Notes under the pieces: generated by a model | Seen by the model: the letters and a program-made list of their open reading frames with translations, nothing else | What the model was told of the DNA's origin: nothing | Databases searched by the model: none | Translations under genes and position numbers: made by a program | Assembly (NCBI RefSeq): GCF_000772535.1 | Contig: NZ_JSUM01000011.1 | Span: forward strand, 53,840 to 117,839 | Length of the DNA stretch: 64,000 bases | Direction of reading: 5' to 3' | From: Chelonobacter oris | GTDB lineage: Bacteria; Pseudomonadota; Gammaproteobacteria; Enterobacterales; Pasteurellaceae | Shown: piece by piece, positions 9,402 to 18,994 of the stretch | Position numbering within the stretch: the stretch's first letter is position 1 | Layout: each line of letters opens with the position of its first letter

Positions 9402-11402
9402 TTAAAAAATCGGCTTCAGCAGCTCGCTTTCCGATAAATGGCAGAAAATGCGGTGATTGTCGGCAAAAGTGCGGTTTGGCGGAATGTGGCTTTCACAGAT
9501 GCCGCTGATTTTTTTCGGACAACGGCGCCGGAACGGGCAGCCTTGCGATGACGGTGATTGTTCAATGCCGTCATCCGCCAACAGCTTCGGTTCGCTATCG
9601 GGATCCGGCTCTAAAACCGCCCCCAACAAAACTTCGGTATACGGGTGAAACGGCGCTCGGAAAATACGATCGGTTGTGCCGATTTCACAAATACGCCCCT
9701 GATACAGCACCGCAATCTGATCGGCAAACGCCCGCACCACCGCCAAATCGTGCGACACAAAAATATACGCCGTGCCTTGTTCTGCCTGTAGTTGTTTCAG
9801 CAAGCGCAAAATCGCCGCCTGAATCGAAACGTCCAGTGCCGAGGTGACTTCATCACACAAAATCAGCTTCGGCTCGGCGGCAAACGCACGGGCAATGCCG
9901 ATCCGCTGTTTTTCGCCGCCGGACAGTTGCGCCGGAAACCGTTGCAAGTAAGTTTTCGGCAGGCGCACCGCATCAATCAGCTGTTCACAACGCTGCTGAA
10001 GTGCGGTTCCGGTTAAACCGAAGTAACGTTTTAACGGTGCCGCCAGAATTTCAGCAATGGTGTGGCGTGGATTAAGCGCACTGTCGGCATTTTGAAAAAT
10101 CATCTGTAATGCCTGCAACTGCTCGCGGCTACGCTGTTTTACCGTTGCCGCCAACGGTGTATTACCCACATCGACACGCCCGCGGCTCGGTTTTTGCAAA
10201 CCGGCAATCGCACGCAAAATCGTCGATTTCCCTGAACCCGACTCCCCGACCAACGCCAGCGTCTTCCCCTGTTGCAGCGTAAAATTAATATCGTCAACCG
10301 TATTGTGCGGCGCTTGCTTTTTCAAACGCTGCAACCAGCTTTGCCGTTGATAGCTTATCGCCAAATCCGTAACGTTCAGTGCCGGAATTGCCGTATCGGT
10401 TGCCGAAACGGTATTGATGGTGTTGTGTATTGCCGGCTGATATTCAATCGTAAAATGACAACGCACCTCACCGACAGCCGTGTCGCGTAACGGCGGTGCG
10501 ATTTGGCGGCACAGATCACGGGCATGGCGGCAACGAGGTGCAAACGCACACCCTAACCGCACTTCGCCTACCGGCGGCGGAAATCCCGGCAGAGCGGACG
10601 GAATCCGTTGGTCTTCCATGTGCGGAATCGCCTGTAATAACGCCTGCGGATAAGGGTGCTGTGGTTTGGTCAGCAAAGTACGGCTATCGCCCTGCTCGAC
10701 AATTTCGCCGGCATACATCACTACGATACGTCGGCAAACACGGGCAATCACCCCTAAATCATGACTGACATAAATCATCGCCACTTGTGTGCGTTGTGCC
10801 AGCTCGCGCAAAAATTCCAAAATGTGAGCCTGCGTGGTCACGTCCAAGCCGGTGGTCGGCTCGTCCAACAATAATACTTTGGCATCGCACGCCAATGCCA
10901 TCGCAATCGCTACCCGTTGCTGCTGTCCGCCGGACAGTTGATGCGGATAGCGTTTTGCCAATAAGTGCGGTGTCGGCAGGCGCACCAAGTTCAACAATGT
11001 CACGACTTTTTGCCGACGCTGTTTTGGGTTAAGTGCGGTGTGGAGTTGCAGCGCTTCGTTAATTTGTGCGCCGACGGTTAAGGTCGGTGTCAATGCTTGT
11101 CCGGCATTTTGCGGAATCAAGGCAATTTGTCCGCCACGCAACCGGTTCAACTGCTTACTTTTCAGGCTGAACAGCGGCTGCTTGGCAAAATAGACCTCGC
11201 CTTCAAACCGCATTAAACCGCTCTTGAGATAGCCCATTAACGCCAGTGCCAACGTAGATTTGCCCGAGCCGGATTCACCGACAATACCAATACACTCACC
11301 TGCTTTTACGCTTAACGAAATATCGCGTAGAATCGGATATCGGCGGTTTTGCTTTACAAAGCCTAGGCTGAGATTTTCGACTCGGATCAATTCGGCTGTC
11401 AT
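9402..11402 (-). CDS. Fused double ATP-binding protein of a peptide/nickel-type ABC importer
   Basis: Energises the importer encoded just upstream. At 666 residues it joins two complete DppD/DppF-like ATPases in one chain. Domain 1 has Walker A GESGSGKST (residues 42-50), signature LSGGQQQR (about 156) and LLLDEPTTGLD. Domain 2 has a second GESGSGKST (about residue 387), LSGGEKQRIGIAR and LILCDEVTSALD. Each ATPase ends in a cysteine-containing oligopeptide C-terminal segment (GCAFAPRCRHA and GCPFRRRCPKK). Such fusions resemble YejF and GsiA. The gene is last in its unit and starts 2 bases after the permease stop. The substrate is not evident from the sequence. Confidence 0.9.
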   Translation of the reverse strand: MTAELIRVENLSLGFVKQNRRYPILRDISLSVKAGECIGIVGESGSGKSTLALALMGYLKSGLMRFEGEVYFAKQPLFSLKSKQLNRLRGGQIALIPQNAGQALTPTLTVGAQINEALQLHTALNPKQRRQKVVTLLNLVRLPTPHLLAKRYPHQLSGGQQQRVAIAMALACDAKVLLLDEPTTGLDVTTQAHILEFLRELAQRTQVAMIYVSHDLGVIARVCRRIVVMYAGEIVEQGDSRTLLTKPQHPYPQALLQAIPHMEDQRIPSALPGFPPPVGEVRLGCAFAPRCRHARDLCRQIAPPLRDTAVGEVRCHFTIEYQPAIHNTINTVSATDTAIPALNVTDLAISYQRQSWLQRLKKQAPHNTVDDINFTLQQGKTLALVGESGSGKSTILRAIAGLQKPSRGRVDVGNTPLAATVKQRSREQLQALQMIFQNADSALNPRHTIAEILAAPLKRYFGLTGTALQQRCEQLIDAVRLPKTYLQRFPAQLSGGEKQRIGIARAFAAEPKLILCDEVTSALDVSIQAAILRLLKQLQAEQGTAYIFVSHDLAVVRAFADQIAVLYQGRICEIGTTDRIFRAPFHPYTEVLLGAVLEPDPDSEPKLLADDGIEQSPSSQGCPFRRRCPKKISGICESHIPPNRTFADNHRIFCHLSESELLKPIF

Positions 11403-11404
11403 CG

Positions 11405-12256
11405 TTAAATTCTCTCTTTTGCCCGATCAACGCCGAGCGCTTTGCCCAAGGCGTCCGCCAACAGGTTAATGCCGATAATCAAACCGGAAAGCGCAATACA
11501 GGGATAGACAATCGCCCAAGGGGTAATCGCAATAAAACCGCGCTCATTGGCGATCATCAAGCCCCAATCCGGTGTCGGCGGTGTTGCGCCGAAACCGAGA
11601 AACGACAAAGAAGAAAACGCCAACAACATCCAGCTCCAACGCATTGCCCCTTCGACCAATAAAATATCCGCCACATTCGGCAGTACTTCATGCCGAATCA
11701 AGGTAAAAAGCCGCTCGCCACGTGCGTTGGCGGCAGTGATAAAATCACGGGCAACAACTTGCAGTGTGGCCGCTCTGGCGACCCGAATCACCGCAACCCC
11801 GTAAAAAAAACCGAGAATCGGGATCACCGTCCAAGCGCCGCCCTGAGTAACCGATGCCACCAACAGCAAAAACAGTAGCCATGGAATCGATAAAAACGCA
11901 TCGACAAAGCGCATACTGATTTCATCGGTTTTACCGCCGACAACCCCCAACAAAATGCCGACAAAACCGCCCCACAGCACTGCAATCGCTGCCGCACAGG
12001 CGGTTACCAACAACGCCAGACGTCCGCCGTACAATACCCGACTGAACATATCTCGCCCCAAACTGTCTGTGCCCATCAAATGCGCCATAGAAGGCGCTTG
12101 CTGAATTAAATCGGGATATTGTGCGGTCGGGTCATGCGGCGCGAGCCACGGCGCAAACAGGGATAACAAGATATAAGCAACGGTCAAGCCCAAGCCGATC
12201 AAGCCCGAAGGGCGGGCAACAATCCGTTGTAACGTGCGGTGAAAGGCCTGAAACAT
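11405..12256 (-). CDS. ABC importer permease, DppC/OppC type
   Basis: Inner-membrane permease of the binding-protein-dependent importer (family 5). About six hydrophobic segments are visible, with the domain beginning PSGLIGLGLTVAYILLSLF and then the DppC hallmark HLMGTDSLGRDMFSRVLYGGR. The cytoplasmic loop FITAANARGERLFTLIRHEVLPN is the EAA-like coupling helix. The open frame extends upstream to 12313, overlapping the previous gene. The ATG at 12256 is preferred: AGGAAA at 12265-12270 sits 8 bases before it, and it lies 20 bases past the stop of the upstream permease. The product is then 283 residues. Confidence 0.9.
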   Translation of the reverse strand: MFQAFHRTLQRIVARPSGLIGLGLTVAYILLSLFAPWLAPHDPTAQYPDLIQQAPSMAHLMGTDSLGRDMFSRVLYGGRLALLVTACAAAIAVLWGGFVGILLGVVGGKTDEISMRFVDAFLSIPWLLFLLLVASVTQGGAWTVIPILGFFYGVAVIRVARAATLQVVARDFITAANARGERLFTLIRHEVLPNVADILLVEGAMRWSWMLLAFSSLSFLGFGATPPTPDWGLMIANERGFIAITPWAIVYPCIALSGLIIGINLLADALGKALGVDRAKERI

Positions 12257-12275
12257 CGTGGTTATTTCCTGTGGT

Positions 12276-13232
12276 TCAACGTGCGGTTTTGGCATGGCGT
12301 AAACGTGGGTCAAGCAGCAGAATCAACAGATCCGCCAAGAGATTCACCACAATATAGACGACGGCAAAAATTAGGGCGATCGCTTGCACCAGCGGCAGAT
12401 CGCGATCATAAATCGCCTGCAACATCAGCGTGCCCATGCCGGGATAATTAAACACCTGCTCAATAACTACCACCCCGCCAAGCAGCCAAGCAACCGTCAG
12501 CGCAATCACGTTGATTGCCGGAATCAGCGCAGAAGGCGCAACGTGCCTGAAAAACAGCCGCCGCGCCGGAACGCCTTTCAGTTTTGCCATTTGCACAAAA
12601 TCCGATGCCGTCACCTCAATAACCGCCGCTCTGGTCATGCGTAAAATATGGGCGGTCATCACCCACGCCAGCACCGTCACCGGCAACACCAAATTCGGCA
12701 GCAAATCGGCTATCGGTGCATCGGGCGGTACGGTGGTAATTGCCGGAAACCAGTTGAGCCAGACCGCAAAGATAAAAATCAGTAACGCCGCACTGACAAA
12801 TTCCGGAATCGTCATCGCCAACATCGCCACCGTCGAAATCAGCAAATCACTCGTTTTATCCCGCCGGATCCCCGCCCAAAAGCCCAACAATAATGCCAAC
12901 GGAATCCCGACCGCAGCGGCAAAACCGGATAAAAGTGCGGTGTTGCGAAACCGCTCTTGCACCAATTCGCCAATCGGTTTACGCCGTTTCAGCGATGTGC
13001 CGAAATCGCCCTCGATAATGCCGCCGACCCAGTGACGATAACGCTGCGCCGCCGGTTTGTCCAAGCCCTGCTGTTTGATACACTGTTCCAAGCGCGGCCC
13101 TTGCGCCGCACGCTGCAAATAGGCGGTACACACATTGCCGGGCAGCAGTTCGACCACGGTAAATACCAACCCTGATACAAAAATCAGAGTAAACAGGGCA
13201 AAAAATAGTCGGTGAAAAATGAGCTTAATCAT
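12276..13232 (-). CDS. ABC importer permease, DppB/OppB type
   Basis: First permease of the family-5 importer, 318 residues. It starts with the typical DppB N-terminal membrane helix (LIFHRLFFALFTLIFVSGLVF). The periplasmic insert contains a conserved-looking CIKQQGLDKPAAQRY, followed by five more membrane helices. The EAA loop is VTASDFVQMAKLKGVPARRLFFRHVAPSAL with the central G in KGVP. It lies 49 bases downstream of the substrate-binding protein gene. A USS (13233-13241) fills part of that gap. Confidence 0.9.
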   Translation of the reverse strand: MIKLIFHRLFFALFTLIFVSGLVFTVVELLPGNVCTAYLQRAAQGPRLEQCIKQQGLDKPAAQRYRHWVGGIIEGDFGTSLKRRKPIGELVQERFRNTALLSGFAAAVGIPLALLLGFWAGIRRDKTSDLLISTVAMLAMTIPEFVSAALLIFIFAVWLNWFPAITTVPPDAPIADLLPNLVLPVTVLAWVMTAHILRMTRAAVIEVTASDFVQMAKLKGVPARRLFFRHVAPSALIPAINVIALTVAWLLGGVVVIEQVFNYPGMGTLMLQAIYDRDLPLVQAIALIFAVVYIVVNLLADLLILLLDPRLRHAKTAR

Positions 13233-13281
13233 AAGTGCGGTTTTCAGCCGTCACGCAATATGCAACGGCTGGGATCAATAC

Positions 13282-14769
13282 CTACTTTTTCTCAATATCT
13301 TGAAAACGGATTGCCATTTCTTCGGTATCCGCCGCCAGACCCGACAATTTGGCAGAAATCACCCGCACTGCATTTTGGTGAAATGGAATAAAAGCACCGC
13401 CTTCGGCAAACAGCTGTTGCTGCAAATCCAGATAAATCGCCTTGCGTTTGGCAAAATCCAACTCTTGGCGCGCCGCATCCAATTTTTGATCAAATTCGGC
13501 ATTATTCCAATGGCTTTCGTTCCATTTGGCGCCGCTACGATAAATTTCGTTGAACACCTGATCCGCCTGACGTTGGAACCACGAAGTGACAAAGAACGGC
13601 TCGACCATCCAAGTATCCGTCCAATAACCGTCCGCCGGTGTTAGCGCCAACGTCACGTTGATCCCTGCCGTTTTCGCCTGTTGCTGATAGACTTCCGCTA
13701 ACCGCAACGTGCCGTAATCAACGTCGGAATAGTGTAACGTCACATCAAGCCCGTTCGGATAACCGGCTTGTGCCAGCAATGTTTTCGCTTGTTCGATATC
13801 GGCAGGGCATTGCATCTCGGCAGCATATTGATCACCCGACCAAACCGGCGTGTCACAACTGACAATGTAACCGCCGTCACCCATCACCAGTTTGCCGAAG
13901 GTATCCCGATCGGCAAAAATCCGCATCGCCTGCCGCACTTTCGGATTATCAAACGGCGCCGTATCGGTGCGCATAATCAAGCCCGCCCAACGCCCGGTCG
14001 GGACATTTTGAATGGTATAACGGTTTTTATCGGCAAACAGCGCTTGCTGTTGCGATGTCACTGACGGCAACAGATCGATCTGCCCGGCCTGCATGGCAGA
14101 AACGCGCGCCTGCTGATCAGGAATGGCGATGATTTCCAGCTTTTCAATTTTTGCCGGCCCCTCCCAATAATTCTCAAAACGGGTTAATTGTGTCGTGCCG
14201 AGCGGATCGAGTTTCACCACTTTATACGGCCCTGTGCCGTTGTCGCTTTCACACAGCTTGCTCATGTCATTACCGCAGCTCTCTTTATCCATTATCCGCA
14301 CCCGATAATCCATCAGCAGGATCGGGAAATCGGCATGGGCGGATTGTAGATTGATTTGCACCGTGTGCGAATCCAATGCGCTGATTGAATCCACAATATC
14401 CAGCACCGCTCTTGCCGGGCTGTCGATAGTTTCCGATTTGATTCGGCTCAAGGAATACACTACATCGTCGGCATCAAATACGTTGCCGTTATGAAAAGTT
14501 ACGCCTTGGCGCAGTTTGAACGTCCACACTTTTGCATCGGCGTCGGACGACCATTCCGTTGCCAGATCCGCCACGGCCTGATCGTGTTCGCCCTGTCGCA
14601 CCAGACGGCTGAAAACGGTTTGTGACAATTGCGAAAACGGCGTCGGCGAAATCGGATCGAGCGATTCCGCACCACCGTAGCCTAACTCATGGGAAATGCG
14701 CAAGGTTTCGGCTTGAACGGAGAATGACAGTGTTGCCAACGCAACAGCGGTAATAACGGCGGATTTCAT
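13282..14769 (-). CDS. Periplasmic substrate-binding protein of peptide/nickel/opine type (SBP family 5)
   Basis: Captures the substrate of the importer in the periplasm. A cleavable signal peptide is clear (MKSAVITAVALATLSFSVQA, residues 1-20). The mature part has the family-5 landmarks: LDPISPTPFSQ near the N terminus, LATEWSSDADAKVWTFKLRQGVTFHNG, and FDADDVVYSLSRI. Length (495 aa) fits dipeptide, heme, nickel or opine binders. Three cysteines (CGNDMSKLC and EMQC regions) are more than usual. It is the first transporter gene, 98 bases after the homocysteine methyltransferase on the same strand, and is followed by both permeases and the ATPase. Motifs alone do not show the ligand. Confidence 0.88.
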   Translation of the reverse strand: MKSAVITAVALATLSFSVQAETLRISHELGYGGAESLDPISPTPFSQLSQTVFSRLVRQGEHDQAVADLATEWSSDADAKVWTFKLRQGVTFHNGNVFDADDVVYSLSRIKSETIDSPARAVLDIVDSISALDSHTVQINLQSAHADFPILLMDYRVRIMDKESCGNDMSKLCESDNGTGPYKVVKLDPLGTTQLTRFENYWEGPAKIEKLEIIAIPDQQARVSAMQAGQIDLLPSVTSQQQALFADKNRYTIQNVPTGRWAGLIMRTDTAPFDNPKVRQAMRIFADRDTFGKLVMGDGGYIVSCDTPVWSGDQYAAEMQCPADIEQAKTLLAQAGYPNGLDVTLHYSDVDYGTLRLAEVYQQQAKTAGINVTLALTPADGYWTDTWMVEPFFVTSWFQRQADQVFNEIYRSGAKWNESHWNNAEFDQKLDAARQELDFAKRKAIYLDLQQQLFAEGGAFIPFHQNAVRVISAKLSGLAADTEEMAIRFQDIEKK

Positions 14770-14867
14770 GTCAATTAAATACCTTGTATAAAGAATGTAA
14801 ATTCAGACGAAAAGCATAACACTAGCCGCCAAATGAAACAAATAAAAGTGCGGTTTCTGCGCAGCTT

Positions 14868-15743
14868 TTAGCGCAGCCGATCCAAGCGTGCAATATGTTG
14901 TGGGGTGATACCGCAGCAACCGCCGATAATGCTTGCGCCCGCTTGGAGCCACTTTTCGGCATAAGCGCGGTATTCTTCATCGGACAGATCACGCAATTCG
15001 CTTAAGCCTTCATTTGCGGCGCCGTCATTGGTTTTTGGTGAAAAACCGTTGGCGTAGACCCCGATTTGAAGGGTTGAGCCGTTGCTGTCCAACCACTGTT
15101 TACACGTTTCAACCGCACTTTGCATCACTTCAGGAATCGAGCAGTTAAACAAAATTGCATCAAGCCGGCTTAAATCCAGCGTTTCAAGCACCGCCGTCAA
15201 CGGCTCTCCCGAACGCAACTGCGGCTGAAGTGCGGTATCGTCTAGGGTAAACGAAATCCAAATCGGCTTGTCTTCATCAGCCAAGAGCGTTAACAATAAT
15301 GCCGCTTCGGCGCAAGACGACAAAGTTTCCCCCAGCCAAATATCGGCATAATCACGTTGTTGACGGATAAAAATCCGCCAGACCGCACTTGCCTGATCGG
15401 CATCAAACAAATCCGCCCGATAACTGCCCGCCACCGGCGGCAGACTGGCGGCTACACGCCGATTAGAATAGTCATTCGCCGCATCACGCGCCAAACGCGC
15501 AGCCAGTGCGATCAAATCCGCCCCCTGCCGCTCAAACCGCACTTGGCCGATATGAAACGGCACACAGGCATAACTGTTGCTGGTGATAATATCCGCCCCC
15601 GCATCAAGAAAATTGCGGTGAGCCTGAGTCACCCAATGCGGCGCCTCAATCAGCGCCAACGCCGACCATTCCGGCTGTTTGAACGGTGCGCCGATGCGCA
15701 ATAACTCACGCCCCATGCCGCCGTCAAGTAATGTAAACTGCAT
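14868..15743 (-). CDS. mmuM: Homocysteine S-methyltransferase
   Basis: Transfers a methyl group, typically from S-methylmethionine, to homocysteine to make methionine; a zinc-dependent cytoplasmic enzyme. The protein begins LLDGGMGRELLR, has LFNCSIPEVM with the first zinc cysteine, and ends with GASIIGGCCGITPQHI, whose cysteine pair completes the site. The frame is open to 15890, but the family homology starts at the ATG at 15743, preceded by an AGAGGA site; this gives 291 residues, close to E. coli MmuM (310). The 98-bp gap to the downstream binding-protein gene contains a USS and a short GC hairpin. Co-transcription with the ABC importer is possible but unproven. The named gene symbol is by family; a different methyl donor is possible. 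Confidence 0.82.
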   Translation of the reverse strand: MQFTLLDGGMGRELLRIGAPFKQPEWSALALIEAPHWVTQAHRNFLDAGADIITSNSYACVPFHIGQVRFERQGADLIALAARLARDAANDYSNRRVAASLPPVAGSYRADLFDADQASAVWRIFIRQQRDYADIWLGETLSSCAEAALLLTLLADEDKPIWISFTLDDTALQPQLRSGEPLTAVLETLDLSRLDAILFNCSIPEVMQSAVETCKQWLDSNGSTLQIGVYANGFSPKTNDGAANEGLSELRDLSDEEYRAYAEKWLQAGASIIGGCCGITPQHIARLDRLR

Positions 15744-15883
15744 ATTATCCTCTCTTTTGGTTACCAACAAAATATAGAGCAGCCGATTTGAAATGGCAAC
15801 AACCTCTCGCGGTTTCTTTCTCGATTTTTCTTTGTTATAGTGCCTACGATTTAAACCTATTGTGACATTGACAAGGAATTGAT

Positions 15884-16771
15884 ATGGCATTTGCTTCTCT
15901 TTTTACATTACTTGACGATATTACCGCCGTACTGGACGATGTAGCGCTGATGACCAAAGTCGCCGCCAAAAAAACCGCCGGCGTCGTCGGCGACGATTTG
16001 GCACTGAATGCCAATCAGGTCGCCGGCGTCCGTGCCGATCGCGAACTGCCGGTGGTGTGGGCGGTAGCAAAGGGATCATTTTGGAATAAAGTGATTTTAG
16101 TGCCGCTGGCGTTGCTGATCGCCTCTTTTCTCCCGGCGGCGATTCCTTATTTGCTGATTATCGGCGGTGCTTACCTCTGTTTCGAAGGGGTCGAAAAAAT
16201 TTTTCACAAACTGCTGCATAAAGCGGATGAACAAGCTGAAAGTGCGGTCGCCGCCGAACTGACGCCGGAACAGGAACAACAAAAAATTAAGGGAGCGATT
16301 CGAACCGATTTCATTCTGTCTGCCGAAATCGTCACCATTGCACTCGGCATGGTCAGCGATTACAACCTGCTGACCCAAACACTGGTCTTATCCGTGATTG
16401 CACTCGGAATGACCGTGTTGGTCTACGGGCTGGTCGGCGGCATTGTCAAACTGGATGATTTGGGCTTGTGGCTGATGCGCAAGCAAAGTGCGGTCAGCCA
16501 ACGCCTCGGCAAGGGAATTATTGCGGTCATGCCGCATTTTATGCGCCTGCTGAGCATCGTCGGCACGGCGGCTATGTTTTTGGTCGGCGGCGGCATCATT
16601 GCCCATAATTTCGGCCCGATTCATCATTGGTTGGAACAAATGAACTGGCTTGACGGCTGGATATTCAACCTTGCCAGCCTACTGATCGGCGTGATTTGCG
16701 GCACCATCGTCTTGGCGATCGTGGCAGGCTTCAGCTCGCTGTTTAAAGGAAAAAATGACGCAGCGCATTAA
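15884..16771 (+). CDS. DUF808 (YedI-like) inner-membrane protein
   Basis: Conserved membrane protein of unknown biochemical role. The start [21 protein letters not shown] and the following [22 protein letters not shown] are the hallmark N terminus of the DUF808/YedI family. After it come about six hydrophobic segments ([48 protein letters not shown] and others). At 295 residues it is full length for the family. The ATG at 15884 follows AAGGAATTGAT. The gene is transcribed divergently from mmuM and converges on rsmD. Confidence 0.88.
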   Translation: MAFASLFTLLDDITAVLDDVALMTKVAAKKTAGVVGDDLALNANQVAGVRADRELPVVWAVAKGSFWNKVILVPLALLIASFLPAAIPYLLIIGGAYLCFEGVEKIFHKLLHKADEQAESAVAAELTPEQEQQKIKGAIRTDFILSAEIVTIALGMVSDYNLLTQTLVLSVIALGMTVLVYGLVGGIVKLDDLGLWLMRKQSAVSQRLGKGIIAVMPHFMRLLSIVGTAAMFLVGGGIIAHNFGPIHHWLEQMNWLDGWIFNLASLLIGVICGTIVLAIVAGFSSLFKGKNDAAH

Positions 16772-16780
16772 TTTGCCGAT

Positions 16781-16805
16781 TAAAGTGCGGTTTAACCGCA
16801 CTTTA
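16781..16805. terminator. USS dyad acting as bidirectional terminator
   Basis: Two uptake sequences face each other: TAAAGTGCGGTT then AACCGCACTTTA, a 12-bp perfect stem. They lie between the convergent ends of the DUF808 gene (16771) and rsmD (16827). The arms carry T-rich or A-rich flanks, as expected for a two-way terminator. Confidence 0.75.
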
Positions 16806-16826
16806 GTTAGCTGCAATCAAAACCGA

Positions 16827-17465
16827 TTATTCAGACCGACCATTCCGATACAGCCGAAAACACACTTCTCCGCCGATTTTTTCTTTCAACAGCTGCCAAT
16901 GCGGCGGCACAGGCAGAATGCCGAGTTGTTTTTCCGATTCGATATAAATCAGTGCATTGTCTGCCAACCAATTACCGTTATCTAGCGCTTCAATTGTTGG
17001 TGCCAGTAATCCCTGTTGAAACGGTGGATCAAGAAATGCTATGTCATAAGGAGTATCCGAATTACCTTGAGAAAACAATTGCAGGCTATTTCCCTGTTGT
17101 ACATTACCAGTATGACAATTTAGATGCTGTAAATTTTGCTGCAATTGCTTAGCGATGTCTTTATCCAGTTCGAAAAATTGCACTGCACTTGCTTGTCGGG
17201 ATAACGCTTCAAATCCCAAACTGCCGCTGCCGGCAAAGCAATCCAGACAACGGGCACCGACAATATGCGGCATCAGCCAGTTGAACAGGGTTTCTTTAAT
17301 CCGATCGGTGGTCGGGCGCAAGCCTTGCCCGTTCAACACCGGCAGTTTCCGTCCGCGCCAGATACCGGCGATGATCCGCACTTCCCCTTTGTTTTTACTG
17401 TGGTGTTTAGCGGATTGAGGAGAAGCTGAGTGTCTCGGTTTTTTCATAACGGCATATCGGTTCAA
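16827..17465 (-). CDS. rsmD: 16S rRNA (guanine(966)-N2)-methyltransferase
   Basis: Methylates G966 of 16S rRNA in the 30S subunit using S-adenosylmethionine. The core shows RIIAGIWRGRKLPV, LRPTTDRIKETLFNWL, the SAM-binding loop CLDCFAGSGSLGFEALSR and the catalytic (D/N)PPF/Y motif as FLDPPFQQG. An N-terminal basic tail (KKPRHSASPQSAKHHSKNK) precedes the domain. The open frame starts at 17465, and an ATG at 17447 is an equally plausible start. The 5' end overlaps in opposite orientation with the open frame leading into the ClC gene, so the promoter regions of the two genes are intermingled. Confidence 0.93.
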   Translation of the reverse strand: MNRYAVMKKPRHSASPQSAKHHSKNKGEVRIIAGIWRGRKLPVLNGQGLRPTTDRIKETLFNWLMPHIVGARCLDCFAGSGSLGFEALSRQASAVQFFELDKDIAKQLQQNLQHLNCHTGNVQQGNSLQLFSQGNSDTPYDIAFLDPPFQQGLLAPTIEALDNGNWLADNALIYIESEKQLGILPVPPHWQLLKEKIGGEVCFRLYRNGRSE

Positions 17466-17540
17466 TGTTGGTTGGCGGCTAGTTTATGTTATTTTTGCAA
17501 AAAAAGGGATACGCCGACAGCAAAACCGCACTTTTTACGT

Positions 17541-17546
17541 TATAAT
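17541..17546 (+). promoter_or_regulatory. Possible -10 box of the ClC gene
   Basis: A perfect TATAAT stands 6 bases before the ATG at 17553. No good -35 element is found 17 bases upstream. If it is used, the transcript would start at or just before 17553, making that ATG leaderless or pushing translation to 17589. Confidence 0.35.
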
Positions 17547-17552
17547 TTCGCC

Positions 17553-18965
17553 ATGTTAACCCATTTCCGATATTCCGGATTGCCTGAAATGACATCTGTA
17601 ATGCGTAAAATACGCTATTATCTGCGGCATAAAGGCCACCAAACTTGGCGTTTGTCGCGCAAAAGCCTTGAATTCGCCTGCCTGTTACTGGGGGCTGCCT
17701 GGGTGGCGCTGTTTTCGCTGGGTTTTGCCTTGCTGGCGGATCTGGGGCTGGAATGGAACGCCCATTGGACAACACAGCACCCTTATACGGCGTGGTTGGT
17801 GTTACCGCTCGGTATGACCGCACTTGCTTGGTTTACCGCCAAATATGCGCCATATGTTGCCGGCAGCGGTATCCCGCAAGTTATCACCAGTATCGGGCTG
17901 CCGCATGGCGCCAATAAAACCCGCTTGGTCGCTTTCACGCAAACACTGTGGAAAATTCCCCTCACCTTTCTCGCCATGTTACTCGGTGCCTCTGTCGGGC
18001 GCGAAGGCCCGTCGGTGCAAGTCGGCGCAGCGGTGATGCTGGCATGGGGCAATTTTTGCCGTAAACACAATATCGCCTTCAAAGGACTTTCCGCCAATCA
18101 GTTGATGGCAACCGGTGCCGCCGGCGGTTTGGCGGCGGCATTTAATGCGCCGTTGGCAGGCGTTATTTTTGCAATTGAAGAACTGGGACGCGGCGTTCTG
18201 CTGCGCTGGGAGCGGCAGGTATTGTTAGGCGTGCTGGCTTCCGGTTTTATTGTGGTGGCGTTGATGGGGAACAACCCCTATTTTCCGCACTATTCAGGCG
18301 CTACCGGCGTACCGCAGATGTATCTTTGGGTCTTACTGTGTGCCGCCGTTTGCGGCCTTTTCGGCGGGCTGTTCGCCCGTTTGTTAGGCAAAGGGTTGGC
18401 GGCATATTCACCGGCAAAATGGCGCGGTTGGATTCGCCGTCATCCGCTGTGGATCGCCTTTCTGTTAGGTTTGGTGCTGGCGGCATTGGGCAGTTATTCC
18501 AACGGCAATACCTATGGCACGGGTTATGATGTCGTCACTCATTTGTTGCATGATGCGCCGCTACAAACCGAAGGCTTAGGCATCGCCAAACTGTTTGCCA
18601 CCGTTGCCACTTATTGGACCGGCATTGCCGGTGGAATTTTCACTCCGGCACTAACCATCGGCGCATCATTGGGCGCACAAATTTGGGAGGTTAGCGGCGG
18701 GGCGGTCGATCAACGGCTATTAGTGTTATTGTCGATGGCGGCCTTTTTAGCCGCCGCCACCCAATCGCCGGTCACCGCCAGTGTGGTAGTGATGGAAATG
18801 ACCGGCAGCCAGCCGGTGCTGTTCTGGCTGTTGGTTTGCAGTTTACTGGCTTCACTGCTGTCGCGCCAGTTTTGTCCGAAACCGTTTTATCATTTTGCCG
18901 CCGGCCGTTTTCGCCAACGCATTCTGGAAAATTCCGCCGAATCCGGTGCGCAAAATAAGGCATAG
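17553..18965 (+). CDS. ClC-type chloride transporter (Cl-/H+ antiporter type)
   Basis: Multi-pass membrane protein of the ClC family, about 470 residues with at least ten hydrophobic segments. All three chloride-site signatures are present: GSGIPQVIT (about residue 104), GREGPSVQVGAA (about 149, carrying the gating glutamate) and GGIFTPALTIGA (about 361). The glutamate pair in VIFAIEELGRG matches the proton-pathway glutamate of the bacterial antiporter, so exchange rather than channel activity is expected. The start is uncertain. The frame is open from 17430, but homology begins after 17553, and ATGs at 17553, 17589 and 17604 are all possible with weak ribosome sites. No CBS domains are present. 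Confidence 0.9.
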   Translation: MLTHFRYSGLPEMTSVMRKIRYYLRHKGHQTWRLSRKSLEFACLLLGAAWVALFSLGFALLADLGLEWNAHWTTQHPYTAWLVLPLGMTALAWFTAKYAPYVAGSGIPQVITSIGLPHGANKTRLVAFTQTLWKIPLTFLAMLLGASVGREGPSVQVGAAVMLAWGNFCRKHNIAFKGLSANQLMATGAAGGLAAAFNAPLAGVIFAIEELGRGVLLRWERQVLLGVLASGFIVVALMGNNPYFPHYSGATGVPQMYLWVLLCAAVCGLFGGLFARLLGKGLAAYSPAKWRGWIRRHPLWIAFLLGLVLAALGSYSNGNTYGTGYDVVTHLLHDAPLQTEGLGIAKLFATVATYWTGIAGGIFTPALTIGASLGAQIWEVSGGAVDQRLLVLLSMAAFLAAATQSPVTASVVVMEMTGSQPVLFWLLVCSLLASLLSRQFCPKPFYHFAAGRFRQRILENSAESGAQNKA

Positions 18966-18994
18966 TACCGTTCACCCATTCATGAAAAGACGTT

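Noticed and set aside
17430..17552. Upstream extension of the ClC protein from the ATG at 17430
   Set aside because: The extra 41 residues overlap the rsmD start, are unlike ClC N termini and include a TATAAT promoter-like element.
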